A stretch of 64,000 nucleotides of DNA from contig QFPN01000002.1 of the NCBI GenBank assembly GCA_003241695.1, forward strand, positions 496,001 through 560,000. The letters run 5' to 3'. Position numbers and translations under genes: made by a program. The DNA is from Ancylobacter novellus (GTDB lineage: Bacteria > Pseudomonadota > Alphaproteobacteria > Rhizobiales > Methylopilaceae). The notes under the pieces are model-generated. The model saw only the letters and a list, made by a program, of their open reading frames with translations. It was not told where the DNA came from and did not search any database. This document shows positions 17,907 to 28,712 of the stretch, in pieces; the first letter of the stretch is position 1, and every line of letters begins with the position of its first letter.

Positions 17907-19268
17907 ATGTCCGACGTCGCCCTGAACCGAAGCTGCCTGACCGTCGTGCTCGCCGCCGGCGAAGGCACGCGCATGCGCTCGGACCTGCCGAAGGTGCTGC
18001 ACGAAGCCGCCGGACGCACGCTGCTCGCCCATGTGCTCGCCGCGGCGCGCGGCGCGGGGTCGGAGGCGCTCGCGGTGGTGGTCGGGCCGAACCGCGACGA
18101 CGTCGCCGCCGAAGCGGGGCGGATCGCGCCCGGCGCTCCGGTGTTCGTGCAGGCTGAGCGGCTCGGCACCGCGCACGCCGTGCTCGCCGCCCGCTCGGCG
18201 ATCGGAACGGGGTTCGACGACGTGCTGGTGGTCTATGGCGACACGCCGCTCGTGCGTCCGGAAACGCTGAAGCGCCTCCGCGCGCCGCTCGCTCATGGCG
18301 CGGCGGTCGTCGTGCTGGGCTTCGAGGCCGAGGATCCGACCGGCTACGGGCGGCTGATCTCGGAGGGCGACAGTCTGGTCGCAATCCGCGAGGAGAAGGA
18401 CGCGAGCGAGGCCGAACGGGAGATCCGCCTCTCGAACGGCGGGCTGATGGCGATCGCCGGCCGCCATGCGCTGTCGCTGCTGGAGGCGATCGGCAACCGC
18501 AACGCCAAGGGCGAGTTCTACCTGACCGACGTCGTCGAGGTCGCGGTCATGAACGGGCTCGCCGTCGCGATCGAATCCGCGCCCGAGGCGGAGGTGCAGG
18601 GCGTGAACACCCGCGCACAGCTCGCCGTCGTCGAGGCCGCGTACCAGCGCCGCCTGCGCGCCGCGGCCATGGAGAACGGGGCGACGCTGGTCGCGCCCGA
18701 GACGGTGTTCTTCAGCCACGACACCCGGCTGGGCCGGGACGTCGTGGTCGAGCCCAACGTGGTGTTCGGCCCCGGCGTGACGGTCGGCGACCACGCGGTG
18801 ATCCACGCCTTCAGCCATCTCGCCGGCGCGGATGTGGGCGAGGGCGTCTCGATCGGCCCGTTCGCGCGGCTTCGTCCCGGCGCGCGGATGGCGGCGGGCT
18901 CGCGCGCCGGCAATTTCGTCGAGGTGAAGAACGCCGAGATCGGCGAAGGCGCGAAGCTCAACCACCTGACCTATGTCGGCGACGCCACCGTCGGCCCGCG
19001 CGCCAATCTCGGCGCGGGCACGATCACCTGCAATTACGACGGTTTCTCAAAGCATCGCACCGAGATCGGCGCCGACGCCTTCGTGGGCGTGAACGCGGCC
19101 CTCGTCGCGCCGGTGCGGGTGGGCGAGGGGGCCTATGTCGGCACGGGCAGCGTCGTCACCGAGGACGTGCCGGACGGCGCGCTCGCCATCGCCCGCGCGC
19201 GCCAGGTCACCAAGGACGGTCGCGGGACCGAACTCAAGGCGCGGCTGAAGGCGAAGAAGGGCGGCTGA
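17907..19268 (+). CDS. glmU: Bifunctional N-acetylglucosamine-1-P uridyltransferase/glucosamine-1-P acetyltransferase
   Basis: A 453-residue enzyme (E. coli 456) making UDP-GlcNAc for peptidoglycan and LPS. The N-terminal pyrophosphorylase has L-A-A-G-E-G-T-R-M-R-S-x-L-P-K at about residues 15-29. The C-terminal half is a left-handed beta-helix of hexapeptide repeats with the acetyltransferase region N-Y-D-G. The ATG at 17907 gives the family N-terminus; an in-frame ATG at 17853 would add 18 atypical residues. Confidence 0.97.
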   Translation: MSDVALNRSCLTVVLAAGEGTRMRSDLPKVLHEAAGRTLLAHVLAAARGAGSEALAVVVGPNRDDVAAEAGRIAPGAPVFVQAERLGTAHAVLAARSAIGTGFDDVLVVYGDTPLVRPETLKRLRAPLAHGAAVVVLGFEAEDPTGYGRLISEGDSLVAIREEKDASEAEREIRLSNGGLMAIAGRHALSLLEAIGNRNAKGEFYLTDVVEVAVMNGLAVAIESAPEAEVQGVNTRAQLAVVEAAYQRRLRAAAMENGATLVAPETVFFSHDTRLGRDVVVEPNVVFGPGVTVGDHAVIHAFSHLAGADVGEGVSIGPFARLRPGARMAAGSRAGNFVEVKNAEIGEGAKLNHLTYVGDATVGPRANLGAGTITCNYDGFSKHRTEIGADAFVGVNAALVAPVRVGEGAYVGTGSVVTEDVPDGALAIARARQVTKDGRGTELKARLKAKKGG

Positions 19269-19290
19269 GGCCGGCCGCCGCGCGCTTCCC

Positions 19291-20787
<1,497 letters not shown>

Positions 20788-20922
20788 CGCTCGCTCTCCT
20801 CGGTCGGAACGCGGGGACGCCGATGCGGCGCCCATGCGCTGTGGCGAGGCATCCGAAATCGGCCGCCGGGTCAAGACGAAAGAGGCGTCGCCGCTATGAG
20901 GACGGCGTCCGCCGGCGCCGCG

Positions 20923-21387
20923 TCACAAGGGAACGAGCGTGCCGGTGATCTGGCAGCCGCCGTTGAAGAACTGCGCCGGAGCGGACGTGCCGGCGATCAG
21001 CCGGATGTAGCGTCCGGGTCGGGCGACGAGATCGACAGGCTGCGTAAAGGTGTGGAAATATTTGTTGTTGCTGTAGGTCGTCGTGGTCGGCAGGAAGCGC
21101 AGCATCTGGAGATTCAGGCCCAGCGGATCGTTCGTCTCCGACAGCGCGATGTTGGACAGCGGCGTCGTCGACTCGAGATAGCAGGAAACCTGCGTGATCT
21201 TCAGAATCCGGTTGTCGGGCAGGCGATCCGAGACCAGCGCGCAGATGTAGGTCGAGCCGTTGCAGCTCTGCTCGTCGAGGTTCTCGTAGAAATGATCCTT
21301 GACGATCACGCGCTGTCCGGCCTGCGCCGGGCCGGCGGCGAGGGCCGCCGCGAAGCCGATGGCGGCGAACGCGCGGGACATGAGCAT
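20923..21387 (-). CDS. Secreted protein of unknown function
   Basis: A 154-residue protein with a classical signal peptide (cleavage near A-Q-A-G, residues 21-24), followed by a beta-rich domain with four Cys likely to form two disulfides (S-C-N-G, Y-I-C-A, V-S-C-Y, G-G-C-Q). The ATG at 21387 has GGGAGA 8 bases upstream. I do not recognise a family. It is monocistronic, with an A+T-rich upstream region at 21388-21525. Confidence 0.7.
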   Translation of the reverse strand: MLMSRAFAAIGFAAALAAGPAQAGQRVIVKDHFYENLDEQSCNGSTYICALVSDRLPDNRILKITQVSCYLESTTPLSNIALSETNDPLGLNLQMLRFLPTTTTYSNNKYFHTFTQPVDLVARPGRYIRLIAGTSAPAQFFNGGCQITGTLVPL

Positions 21388-21525
21388 CGACGTCGTCTCC
21401 CACAGGCCGCTTGAAAAGCGCCCTTATCACCAGTTGTGAGAGAATAGTCTTCCGAGGTCAAAACGATTTTATGTGACGAATTTTTTCATACCTAAGTTGT
21501 CATTCGAATAAATGTCGCTGCATCG

Positions 21526-21753
21526 TCAGTAATGCGGCGGCGGGCGGTCGACCGGAGCAGGGCCGGACGCCGCGTCTTCAAGGCGCTCGCCGAGATTGGC
21601 CACCTCGCGTTTCAGCCGCTCGATGATCGCCCATTGCGCGGTCACGGTGTCGTTCAGGATCTCGATCGTCCGCTCCTGATGCGCGGCGCGGGATTCGAGC
21701 GCGTCGAGACGGGCTTCGAGGGCGTCGTCGCCATGGGGCTCGTCTCGGGTCAT
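21526..21753 (-). CDS. slyX: SlyX family protein
   Basis: A 75-residue SlyX-like coiled-coil protein of unknown biochemical role. Heptad pattern L-E-A-R-L-D-A-L-E-S-R and the family stretch T-I-E-x-L-N-D-x-V are present, as is the Pro-rich C-terminus ending P-P-P-H-Y, typical of SlyX. The ATG at 21753 is preceded by GAGGAG, which sits in the last codons of the upstream DUF454 gene, so the two are coupled. Confidence 0.88.
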   Translation of the reverse strand: MTRDEPHGDDALEARLDALESRAAHQERTIEILNDTVTAQWAIIERLKREVANLGERLEDAASGPAPVDRPPPHY

Positions 21754-21757
21754 GGGC

Positions 21758-22195
21758 TCACTCCTCATTGCGCGCCTTCGGCCGCGAGGGCCGCGTTCCG
21801 ACATAAAACGCCCCCGCGACGACGAGCGCGAGCGTCGACCACACCGCGATCGGCGGCGCGGCCGAGACCGACACGAGCGCGACCGAGAACGCCATGCCGG
21901 CGAAGGCGAAGATCTTGGCCTTGACCGGGATCGCGCCGTCGCGCCGCCAGGCGACGACCGACGGGCCGAGCCGGGGATGCGCGAGCAGCCACGCCTCGAG
22001 CCGCGGCGAACCGCGCGCGAAGCAGGCGGCGGCGAAAATGAGAAAAACCGTGCCCGGCATCACCGGCAGGACGAGGCCGATGATCCCGATCGCGGTGAGC
22101 AGAAGGCCGGCCGCGAGCCACAGCAGACGCGCCGGGCCTGTCGCCGGGGCGGGCGCTGGCTCGCGGTCGGGACCTCGGTCGCGGCTGGGGATCAT
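21758..22195 (-). CDS. YbaN/DUF454 family inner-membrane protein
   Basis: A small membrane protein of the YbaN (DUF454) family, about 145 residues with this start. The signature G-L-V-L-P-V-M-P-G-T-x-F-L-I-F-A-A-A-C-F-A is clear between two N-terminal helices, and two more helices lie near the C-terminus. An in-frame ATG at 22240 would add 15 residues; neither start has a strong ribosome-binding site. It is followed by slyX with four bases between. Function unknown. Confidence 0.85.
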   Translation of the reverse strand: MIPSRDRGPDREPAPAPATGPARLLWLAAGLLLTAIGIIGLVLPVMPGTVFLIFAAACFARGSPRLEAWLLAHPRLGPSVVAWRRDGAIPVKAKIFAFAGMAFSVALVSVSAAPPIAVWSTLALVVAGAFYVGTRPSRPKARNEE

Positions 22196-22325
22196 ACTGT
22201 CGGGTTGGCCTTCTATCGCATCCGTCGCGCGCCGCTCCATATTTTATGCGCTATTGTGCATCGCGGCGCCGCTCGGCGCAGCGGCGTTCGGGCGAGATGC
22301 GCGGCAAGACAGGTTCGGTCCCCAC

Positions 22326-23084
22326 ATGACGCAGCCTGCTCCCGGACCCCTCGGGTCCCTTGGTCCTCTCGGCGAGCCTGCGCCGCCGCCGAAGCCGCGC
22401 GGCCTGGCGCGGCTGCGCAACTACTTCCTCACAGGCCTCGTGGTGGCGGGGCCGGTCGCGATCACGATCTGGCTGACGCTGTGGCTCATCAACCTGATCG
22501 ACGGCTGGGTGAAGCCGCTGATTCCGCAGGCCTGGAACCCGAACAGCTATCTGCCCGTCGCGGTGCCGGGCGTCGGCGTCCTCGCGGCGGTGATCGGTCT
22601 CACGATCCTCGGTTTCCTGACGGCGAACCTCGTCGGCCGCACGGTGGTGCAGTCCGGCGAAAGCGTTCTCGACCGGATGCCGATCGTGCGTTCGCTCTAC
22701 AAGGGCGTGAAGCAGATCTTCGAAACGGTGTTCAAGCAGGACGGCGCGGGCTTCCGCCGGGTCGGGCTGATCGAATGGCCCGGGCCAGGACTTTGGTCGC
22801 TCTGCTTCATCACCGAGCATGCGCGCGGCGCGCTCGCCTCGGGACTGCCGGGGCCAGACCATGTCTGCCTGTTCGTGCCCTGCACGCCGAACCCGACCAC
22901 CGGCTATCTGGTGATGATCGAGGAATCCAAGGTCATCGAGATCGGCGTCACGCCCGACGAGGCCTTCAAGCTCATCATGTCGATGGGCATCATCCAGCCG
23001 GCCGGCGCGGCGCCTGCGCCCGTCCGCCCCGTCGCGGATCCGCGATCGCCGCCGTTGAGCGGCGAGAGCGCCGCAGCGGAGTGA
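22326..23084 (+). CDS. DUF502 family membrane protein
   Basis: A 252-residue protein with a Pro-rich N-terminus, two membrane helices (about residues 35-60 and 80-105) and the conserved DUF502 segment P-I-V-R-S-L-Y-K-G-V-K-Q-I followed by a soluble beta-rich domain with V-F-V/F-V-P-C-T-P-N-P-T-T-G-Y. The family is widespread in proteobacteria; its function is not established. The start at 22326 is supported by the family's usual N-terminal length. Confidence 0.9.
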   Translation: MTQPAPGPLGSLGPLGEPAPPPKPRGLARLRNYFLTGLVVAGPVAITIWLTLWLINLIDGWVKPLIPQAWNPNSYLPVAVPGVGVLAAVIGLTILGFLTANLVGRTVVQSGESVLDRMPIVRSLYKGVKQIFETVFKQDGAGFRRVGLIEWPGPGLWSLCFITEHARGALASGLPGPDHVCLFVPCTPNPTTGYLVMIEESKVIEIGVTPDEAFKLIMSMGIIQPAGAAPAPVRPVADPRSPPLSGESAAAE

Positions 23085-23197
23085 GTCGCAGGGCTCCAAT
23101 ACCGTTTTGAGCGACCCGCCATGCGCTGCGGCGACAGCTTCCGGCGCGCCGTTTGCTTCTCGTTCTTCGACGAAAGTCGCAAGAAGGAGCGCGAAGC

Positions 23198-23374
23198 ATG
23201 GGCGTGGCCGAACTTGTCGTCGCCATCTGCCTGCAGGCCGAGCCGGCCGCGTGCAGGATCTTTCACCATCGTCAGGCGAGCGCCGTAAACGGCTGCGCCG
23301 TCGTCGACGACGACAGCCTCCGGGTCGAGCCGGGCTGGTATCTGGCGCGCTGGACTTGCCGCTGGCGCCGCTGA
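23198..23374 (+). CDS. Small hypothetical protein (58 residues)
   Basis: A short protein with a hydrophobic N-terminus (M-G-V-A-E-L-V-V-A-I-C-L), three Cys and a W-Y-L-A-R-W-x-C-R-W tail. A strong AAGGAG ribosome-binding site lies 8 bases before the ATG at 23198, which is the main reason to believe it is translated. No family recognised. It converges on the DhaKL gene with 7 bases between the stops. Confidence 0.5.
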   Translation: MGVAELVVAICLQAEPAACRIFHHRQASAVNGCAVVDDDSLRVEPGWYLARWTCRWRR

Positions 23375-23381
23375 CGGCGGT

Positions 23382-25025
23382 TCAGCCGGGAAACGTTTCC
23401 GCCAGCCGTTCGAACAGGCGCGCGACGGCTTCCGCGCCGGGGTCGGGCACGCCCGCGAGGGCGGCGGACGGCACATAGGCCGAGCGTCCGGCCTTCGCTT
23501 TGGCCATCGCTTTCGTCGCGTCGGCGCCTCTTCTCGCCGCAGCGGCGGCGTCGTCGAGCCGTCCTGTTGCGGCGAAAGCCTCGAGCGCCGGCTCGATCGC
23601 GTCGATCATCGTGCGGTCGCCGGGCTTCGCGCCGCCGTAGCGCTTCATGCGCGCGAGCCCCTCCTCGAAGGCGCCGGCCCATGAGGGCTCTTGCGCAAAG
23701 GCTCCGCCGGCCGAGGTGAAGAAGGTCGCGAGCAGCACGCCGCTGCTGCCGCCGGTCGCGCGCGACAGGATATGGCCGATCGCGCCGAGGAGCGCCGCGC
23801 CGTCGGCCATCGGCAGTGCGTCCAGGCGGCTTTCGACCGCCGAGGCGGCCTTGGCGAAGGTGCCGCCGGCGTCGCCGTCGCCGACCTTGGCGTCGAGCGC
23901 GTCGATCTCGGCGGCGATCTCCTTCAGCAGTCCGCAGCCCGCGACGAGCGCCTTTCGAATGGCCGGATCGTCGGAGGGCGCAGCCGCGTCGCCGTCTTCG
24001 ATCGCAGGCGCGGCGACGAGGGCGGGGCGGACGAAGGGTCGCGCGCCGCGCCAGGCCGCGCTGCGCGACGGAGCGAGAAGACCTTCGAGGCGCTTTTCGT
24101 CGAGGACGAGGGCGGAGAACGAAAACCCGCGCATGTCGAGCGAGGTCATCAGCGGGTCCGGACCGACGATCCAGTCGATCCGCGAAGCGATGGGCGCGCG
24201 GGCTACGGCGCCGGCGATGATCGCCATTTCGAGCGGCGGCACGGCGCCAAGCGAATTGACCACCAGCGCGATCCGGTCGTCCGGTCCGAGCGCCGTTTCG
24301 AGTTGCGCGGCGACGCGGGCGACGAGCCGGTCGGCGGGCTCGAAGTCGATCAGTTCTCGGCCCGGCTCGCCGTGGATGCCGAGGCCGAGCTCGGCCTTGT
24401 CCGCAGGGATGCGGTCGTCGCGCTCCGCGCCCGGCACGGCGCAGGTTGTGAGCGACAGGCCCAGCGAGCGCGCATGGGCCGCCGCGTCGGCGGCGCGCGT
24501 CTTCACCTCGTCGAGCGTCGCGCCCGAGGCCGCCGCCGCGCCCGCGAGCTTGTGCACGAACAGCGTGCCCGCGATGCCGCGGGGCTGGGCGGCGTCGGGG
24601 ATCGCGACGTCGTCGCCGACCACGACCATCTCGACCTTCAGCCCCATGGCGCGGGCGCGCTCGGCCGCGAGGCCGAAGTTCAGGCGGTCGCCGGTGTAGT
24701 TCTTGACGATCAGAAGGCAGCCGGGCTCGCCTGTGACGGCGAGGATCGCCGACAGCACCGCGTCGACGCTCGGCGACGCGAACACCTCGCCGCAGACGGC
24801 CGCGGTCAGCAGGCCCTCGCCGACGAAGCCGGCATGGGCCGGCTCGTGGCCTGATCCCCCGCCCGAGACGAGCGCGACGCGCGAGCGGTCCCAGTCCGAC
24901 CGCAGCACGACCTTGATGTCCGGAAAGGCGTCGAGCCGGCCAAGCTCCAGTCCGCCTGCGCCAGCCAGGAAGCCGTCGATCGCGTCCGTGACGATCGTCT
25001 CGCGGGCGTTGACGAAGCTCTTCAC
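23382..25025 (-). CDS. Dihydroxyacetone kinase-type fused DhaK-DhaL kinase
   Basis: A 547-residue ATP-dependent kinase with an N-terminal DhaK domain (residues 1-330) and a C-terminal DhaL domain (about 360-547). The DhaK part has S-G-G-G-S-G-H-E-P and the substrate-binding His in G-L-G-I-H-G-E-P-G. The DhaL part has the Mg-ADP Asp motif V-G-D-G-D-A-G-G-T-F. Proposed reaction: dihydroxyacetone to DHAP, though related kinases act on other sugars. It is the last gene of the run that starts with the nitrilase. Confidence 0.9.
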   Translation of the reverse strand: MKSFVNARETIVTDAIDGFLAGAGGLELGRLDAFPDIKVVLRSDWDRSRVALVSGGGSGHEPAHAGFVGEGLLTAAVCGEVFASPSVDAVLSAILAVTGEPGCLLIVKNYTGDRLNFGLAAERARAMGLKVEMVVVGDDVAIPDAAQPRGIAGTLFVHKLAGAAAASGATLDEVKTRAADAAAHARSLGLSLTTCAVPGAERDDRIPADKAELGLGIHGEPGRELIDFEPADRLVARVAAQLETALGPDDRIALVVNSLGAVPPLEMAIIAGAVARAPIASRIDWIVGPDPLMTSLDMRGFSFSALVLDEKRLEGLLAPSRSAAWRGARPFVRPALVAAPAIEDGDAAAPSDDPAIRKALVAGCGLLKEIAAEIDALDAKVGDGDAGGTFAKAASAVESRLDALPMADGAALLGAIGHILSRATGGSSGVLLATFFTSAGGAFAQEPSWAGAFEEGLARMKRYGGAKPGDRTMIDAIEPALEAFAATGRLDDAAAAARRGADATKAMAKAKAGRSAYVPSAALAGVPDPGAEAVARLFERLAETFPG

Positions 25026-25061
25026 CGTCTTCTCCTCTCGATCGACGCGCCTGCGCGAGGC

Positions 25062-25901
25062 TCAGATCGTCGGGAGATAGCGCGGCTTCGGCCCGAGCGG
25101 GAAGGCTGCGTCGATGCGCGCGATCTGTTCGCCGGACAGCGAGATGGCGCCTGCCGCCGCATTGTCGAGGGCGTGCGCGACGCTTGAGGTCTTCGGAATG
25201 GCGAAGACGGACGGGCGGCGCGTGAGGAAGGCGAGGGCGACCGCTCTCGGGCTCGCGCCGACCTCGGCCGCGACGTCGGCCAGAACGGCTCCTCCGCGTG
25301 AGCCGGCGGCCGGAAATTCGCCGCTGCCGAACGGGCTGTAGGCGACGACCGCCACCCCGTTCGCCTCGCACCAGGGGATCACCGCGTGCTCGATCGCCCG
25401 TTCCTCGAGATGGTAGAGCGCCTGATTGCAGGCGAGGCATCCGGATCCCGTGATCGCTATGAGCTCCTCGAGGTCCTCGACGTCGAAATTGCTGACGCCC
25501 CACGACAGGATCTTGCCCTCCAGGGCAAGCCGCTCGAAGGCCTCCACGGTTTCGGCGAGCGGATAAGATCCCCGCCAGTGCAGCAGGTAGCAGTCGAGGC
25601 GGTCGGTCCCCAGCCGCTTCAGGCTCCGCTCGCAGGCGGCGATCGTCCTCGCCTTCGAGGCGTTGGACGGCAGGACCTTCGAAACCAGAAACACCTCGTC
25701 CCGCCGCCCCTCAATCGCCTCGGCGACCAGCGGCTCGGCCTCGCCGTACATTTCGGCGGTGTCGACATGGGTCATTCCGGCGTCGAGGCCGGCGCGCAGC
25801 GCGTCGATCGCGCCCCGCCGCGCATCGTCGTCGAGCTTCCAGGTGCCCTGGCCGATGCGGGCGACGGAGCGGCCGGTCGGGCCGAACGGATGGATCTTCA
25901 T
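25062..25901 (-). CDS. Aldo/keto reductase
   Basis: A 279-residue NADPH-dependent aldo/keto reductase. The tetrad is visible: Asp and Tyr in D-T-A-E-M-Y-G, Lys in L-V-S-K, His in Y-L-L-H-W. The C-terminal I-P-K-T-S-S loop for NADP binding is present. The ATG at 25901 is 32 bases after the CoA-transferase stop, so both are likely one operon. The substrate is unknown; it could act on a small aldehyde such as glyoxylate or glyceraldehyde. Confidence 0.92.
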   Translation of the reverse strand: MKIHPFGPTGRSVARIGQGTWKLDDDARRGAIDALRAGLDAGMTHVDTAEMYGEAEPLVAEAIEGRRDEVFLVSKVLPSNASKARTIAACERSLKRLGTDRLDCYLLHWRGSYPLAETVEAFERLALEGKILSWGVSNFDVEDLEELIAITGSGCLACNQALYHLEERAIEHAVIPWCEANGVAVVAYSPFGSGEFPAAGSRGGAVLADVAAEVGASPRAVALAFLTRRPSVFAIPKTSSVAHALDNAAAGAISLSGEQIARIDAAFPLGPKPRYLPTI

Positions 25902-25933
25902 GGCGTCTTGGTCCGACGTTCGGAACGTCCTCG

Positions 25934-27070
25934 TCAAGATCGGACGTTCGTCACGCCGACGTCGAACTCCGCTCGGATCGCGTCTGTATGGGCGCCGAGC
26001 GCGGGCGGAGGCGGGCAGGAGGTCGCGGCGGTGAGGGGCGAGGTCGGGAGGGCGAAGCTCTCGCCGGAGGGGAGGGCGGCGGTCATGCGCGTCAACGCCG
26101 GGTGGGCGGCGAGGTCGGCGACGTCCGACACTTTCGCCCAGGCGAGCTGACGCGCTTCGAGCTTTGCGATCGCCTCCGCGCGCGTCCAGCGGCCGAAGAC
26201 GTCGTCGATCAGCGCGATCAGCGCCTCCCGGTTCTGGACGCGCGACGGGTTGTCGAGGAAGCGCGGATCCGCGGCGAGATCGGTGTCTCCCATGACGCCT
26301 TCGCAGAAGCGGATCCATTCGGCCGGGCTCTGCACGACGATGACGAGGCCGCCGTCCCGGCAGGTCGCGACGTGATAGGGGAAGATCGAGGCGTGGCTCA
26401 GCCCGCAGCGCGGCGTGACGCGGCCGGCCTGCTCGTAATGGAGAAACGGCACCGCCATCCATTCGGCCATGGAGTCGAACATCGCGATCTCGATCGCCTT
26501 GCCGCGGCCGGTTCGTTCGCGCTCGTAGAGCGCCTGAAGGATGGCGGCGTGGGCGTTCATGCCGGTGCCGACGTCGGCGATCGACACGCCGACCTTCACG
26601 GCCTCTTCGGGCGTGCCGGTGACGCTGCAGATCCCGCTCTCGGCCTGCACCAGCATGTCGTAGGCGCGCAGGTTTCTGGCCGGCGTCGACTGGCGGTAGC
26701 CGACGATGTCGAGCGCGATCAGGCGCGGATGGCGTGCGACGAGCTCCTGCGCGCCGAGGCCGAGCCTGACGCTCGCGCCGGGCGCGAGGTTCTGCACGAA
26801 GACGTCGGCCTTCGCGACGAGCGCTTGGGCGAGCGCGAGGTCCCGCTCCGACTTGAGGTCGAGCGCGGCGCTTTCCTTGCCGCGGTTGAGCCAGGCGAAG
26901 TAGGCGCTGAACCCCTTCGCCGTCGCGTCGTAGTGGCGGGCGGTGTCGCCGTCGAGGCGTTCGAGCTTGATCACGCGCGCGCCGGCGTCGGCGAGCCGCA
27001 TGGTGCACATGGGCGCCGCGACCGCCTGTTCGAGCGCGACGACCAGCAGGCCTTCGAGCGGACGGGTCAC
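25934..27070 (-). CDS. Class III CoA-transferase (CaiB/BaiF family)
   Basis: A 378-residue family III CoA-transferase moving CoA between carboxylic acids through an aspartyl anhydride. The conserved N-terminus (L-A-D-A-G-A-R-V-I-K-L-E) is present, as is the catalytic Asp in I-A-D-V-G-T-G-M and R-T-G-R-G-K-A-I-E-I-A-M-F-D. The GTG at 27070 is preceded by GGGAGA and gives the standard family start. Substrates cannot be predicted. It sits between allantoin-degradation genes and an aldo/keto reductase, so a C2 acid is possible. Confidence 0.9.
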   Translation of the reverse strand: MTRPLEGLLVVALEQAVAAPMCTMRLADAGARVIKLERLDGDTARHYDATAKGFSAYFAWLNRGKESAALDLKSERDLALAQALVAKADVFVQNLAPGASVRLGLGAQELVARHPRLIALDIVGYRQSTPARNLRAYDMLVQAESGICSVTGTPEEAVKVGVSIADVGTGMNAHAAILQALYERERTGRGKAIEIAMFDSMAEWMAVPFLHYEQAGRVTPRCGLSHASIFPYHVATCRDGGLVIVVQSPAEWIRFCEGVMGDTDLAADPRFLDNPSRVQNREALIALIDDVFGRWTRAEAIAKLEARQLAWAKVSDVADLAAHPALTRMTAALPSGESFALPTSPLTAATSCPPPPALGAHTDAIRAEFDVGVTNVRS

Positions 27071-27135
27071 GAGCTTCTCCCTGAGCGGTTCGCGGCGCGG
27101 CGGAGCCATATCACGTCGGGCGCCGGGACAGGCTC

Positions 27136-27627
27136 TCAGAGGGCGATTTCGAAGGGGCCGACCGGGCGTTCGTCGAGGTTCGCGCCAGAACCTTCGCGGT
27201 CCGCAATAAGGAAATCCTGCCGCTCGGCGAGGACGAGCACGGGGAAGTGCCAGACGCCCGCCCGGTAGTTGACGCCCTGCCGGCCGTCGGCGCGGAAGCA
27301 GCGCAGCGAAAGGGGATCGGGGGCCTCGACCCCTGAGGCGACCACGACCAGCCAATCTTCATCCGAAAGCGGAAAGAACGCCTGGCTCGCGAGAGGGTGG
27401 CGTTCGAGCATGTCGATCACGATCGGCGAGGGGCGCCGCGTCGCCTCGAAGATCGACAGGATCGCGCGCCCGCCCGGACCGGGATCGACGCTTGCGAGCG
27501 CGTGGCGGCGAAGCGCGAAGCCGTCGTTGATGACGCGCGTCTCGGCGCCCTCCGCCTCGATCACTTCCCCGAACGGCGCGAAGGCCGCCTTCGTCAGCGC
27601 CTCGCAGGCGAGCCGCCCGCGCGTCAC
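27136..27627 (-). CDS. allA: Ureidoglycolate lyase
   Basis: A 163-residue AllA-family enzyme splitting ureidoglycolate into glyoxylate and urea. Matches include F-A-P-F-G-E-V-I, the H-P-L-A-S-Q-A-F-F-P-L stretch and W-H-F-P-V-L near the C-terminus. Its ATG overlaps the stop of the allantoicase gene (ATGA), so the two consecutive pathway enzymes are co-translated. The urea produced would go to the urease encoded at 52453-57520. Confidence 0.95.
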   Translation of the reverse strand: MTRGRLACEALTKAAFAPFGEVIEAEGAETRVINDGFALRRHALASVDPGPGGRAILSIFEATRRPSPIVIDMLERHPLASQAFFPLSDEDWLVVVASGVEAPDPLSLRCFRADGRQGVNYRAGVWHFPVLVLAERQDFLIADREGSGANLDERPVGPFEIAL

Positions 27628-28625
27628 GCCAGCCGGCCGAAGATCCGCAGCCGCGACACGCCGCCGTCGGGGAAGATGTTGAGGCGCACGTGGCTGACCG
27701 GTCCCGCCGCCGCGAGGCCGTCGCCCGAGAAGTCATGGATCGCGTCGGCGCGAAGCTTCTTTTCGCCCATCAGCTCCGGCCAGAACATCGACTGGGTGAC
27801 GAGCGAGGCGCCTGTCGCCTGCTCGATCAGCGCCCCCTGAAGCGAGCAGCGGTCGGGGAAGTTGCCCTTGAAGTGCGCGGTGTCGACCTCGACGCGTTCG
27901 ATCACGCCGGGGGCCGAGAGCGCGACGATCAGCCAGTCGTTTCCGGGCTCGCGGCGCCGCCGCGTCTCCCAGCCGTCGCCCATGGTCTCGCCGCGACCCT
28001 CGGCGAGAAGCCGCTGGATCTCGCCGTAATGGGCGTCGTTCCAGGCGACGACGCGGCCGCCGTTCCGCGCGGCGGACAATTCGACCACGCCGGCCCGCTC
28101 CGCGTCCGACCAGACCCGCGCGGGCGCGCCGTAGACGCGCAACCGCGCGACGCCGCCGTCGGGAAAGATCGAGAGTCTGAGCCAGTTGACCGTCCCGGGA
28201 TCGGAGACGGCCACGTAGTGATGCGCGTCCGGTCCGAGCGGCGTGACGGGAACAAGCGGTCGCCAAAGCGCGTCGGGGCCGGGAACGCCGTCGCTCAGGA
28301 CGCCCTCTAGCGTCGCGGCCGGCGGATAGTTGCCGGTGAAATGCGAGGTGTCGACGTCGACGCCGCTGACGACGCCCGGAACGCCGAGACGGATCAGCAG
28401 CCAGTCGTGGCCGCCGTCGCGACGGCGGCGGGTCTCCCAGCCGTCCATCCACTTGCCGTTGTCGTCGAACACGCCCGGCTTGAAGACGGCGGGGCCGTCC
28501 TGGAGGACGCGGGCCTTGTCGGCGAAGAACTCGTCGGAGGCGAGGACCGCCTCCGATCCCATCAGCGGCGAGGCGAGGTTGACGTGGTCGCGCGTGAAAT
28601 CGGGGGCGTCGCGATCCGGATGCAT
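27624..28625 (-). CDS. alc: Allantoicase
   Basis: A 333-residue enzyme hydrolysing allantoate to ureidoglycolate and urea. Two tandem allantoicase domains are visible, each with G-W-E-T-R-R-R-R and V-D-T-x-H-F-x-G-N-x-P (about residues 62-100 and 213-260). Length matches bacterial and fungal allantoicases. It heads the alc-allA pair, coupled by ATGA. No allantoinase is in the window. Confidence 0.95.
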   Translation of the reverse strand: MHPDRDAPDFTRDHVNLASPLMGSEAVLASDEFFADKARVLQDGPAVFKPGVFDDNGKWMDGWETRRRRDGGHDWLLIRLGVPGVVSGVDVDTSHFTGNYPPAATLEGVLSDGVPGPDALWRPLVPVTPLGPDAHHYVAVSDPGTVNWLRLSIFPDGGVARLRVYGAPARVWSDAERAGVVELSAARNGGRVVAWNDAHYGEIQRLLAEGRGETMGDGWETRRRREPGNDWLIVALSAPGVIERVEVDTAHFKGNFPDRCSLQGALIEQATGASLVTQSMFWPELMGEKKLRADAIHDFSGDGLAAAGPVSHVRLNIFPDGGVSRLRIFGRLA

Positions 28626-28712
28626 GGCGTCTCCGAGGAAGCCTGCGGAAAAGCCGCGCCTATCACGCGTCGCGCGCGGCTGTCGAGGCGGCTGGAGCGG
28701 CGCGGATCCGCT

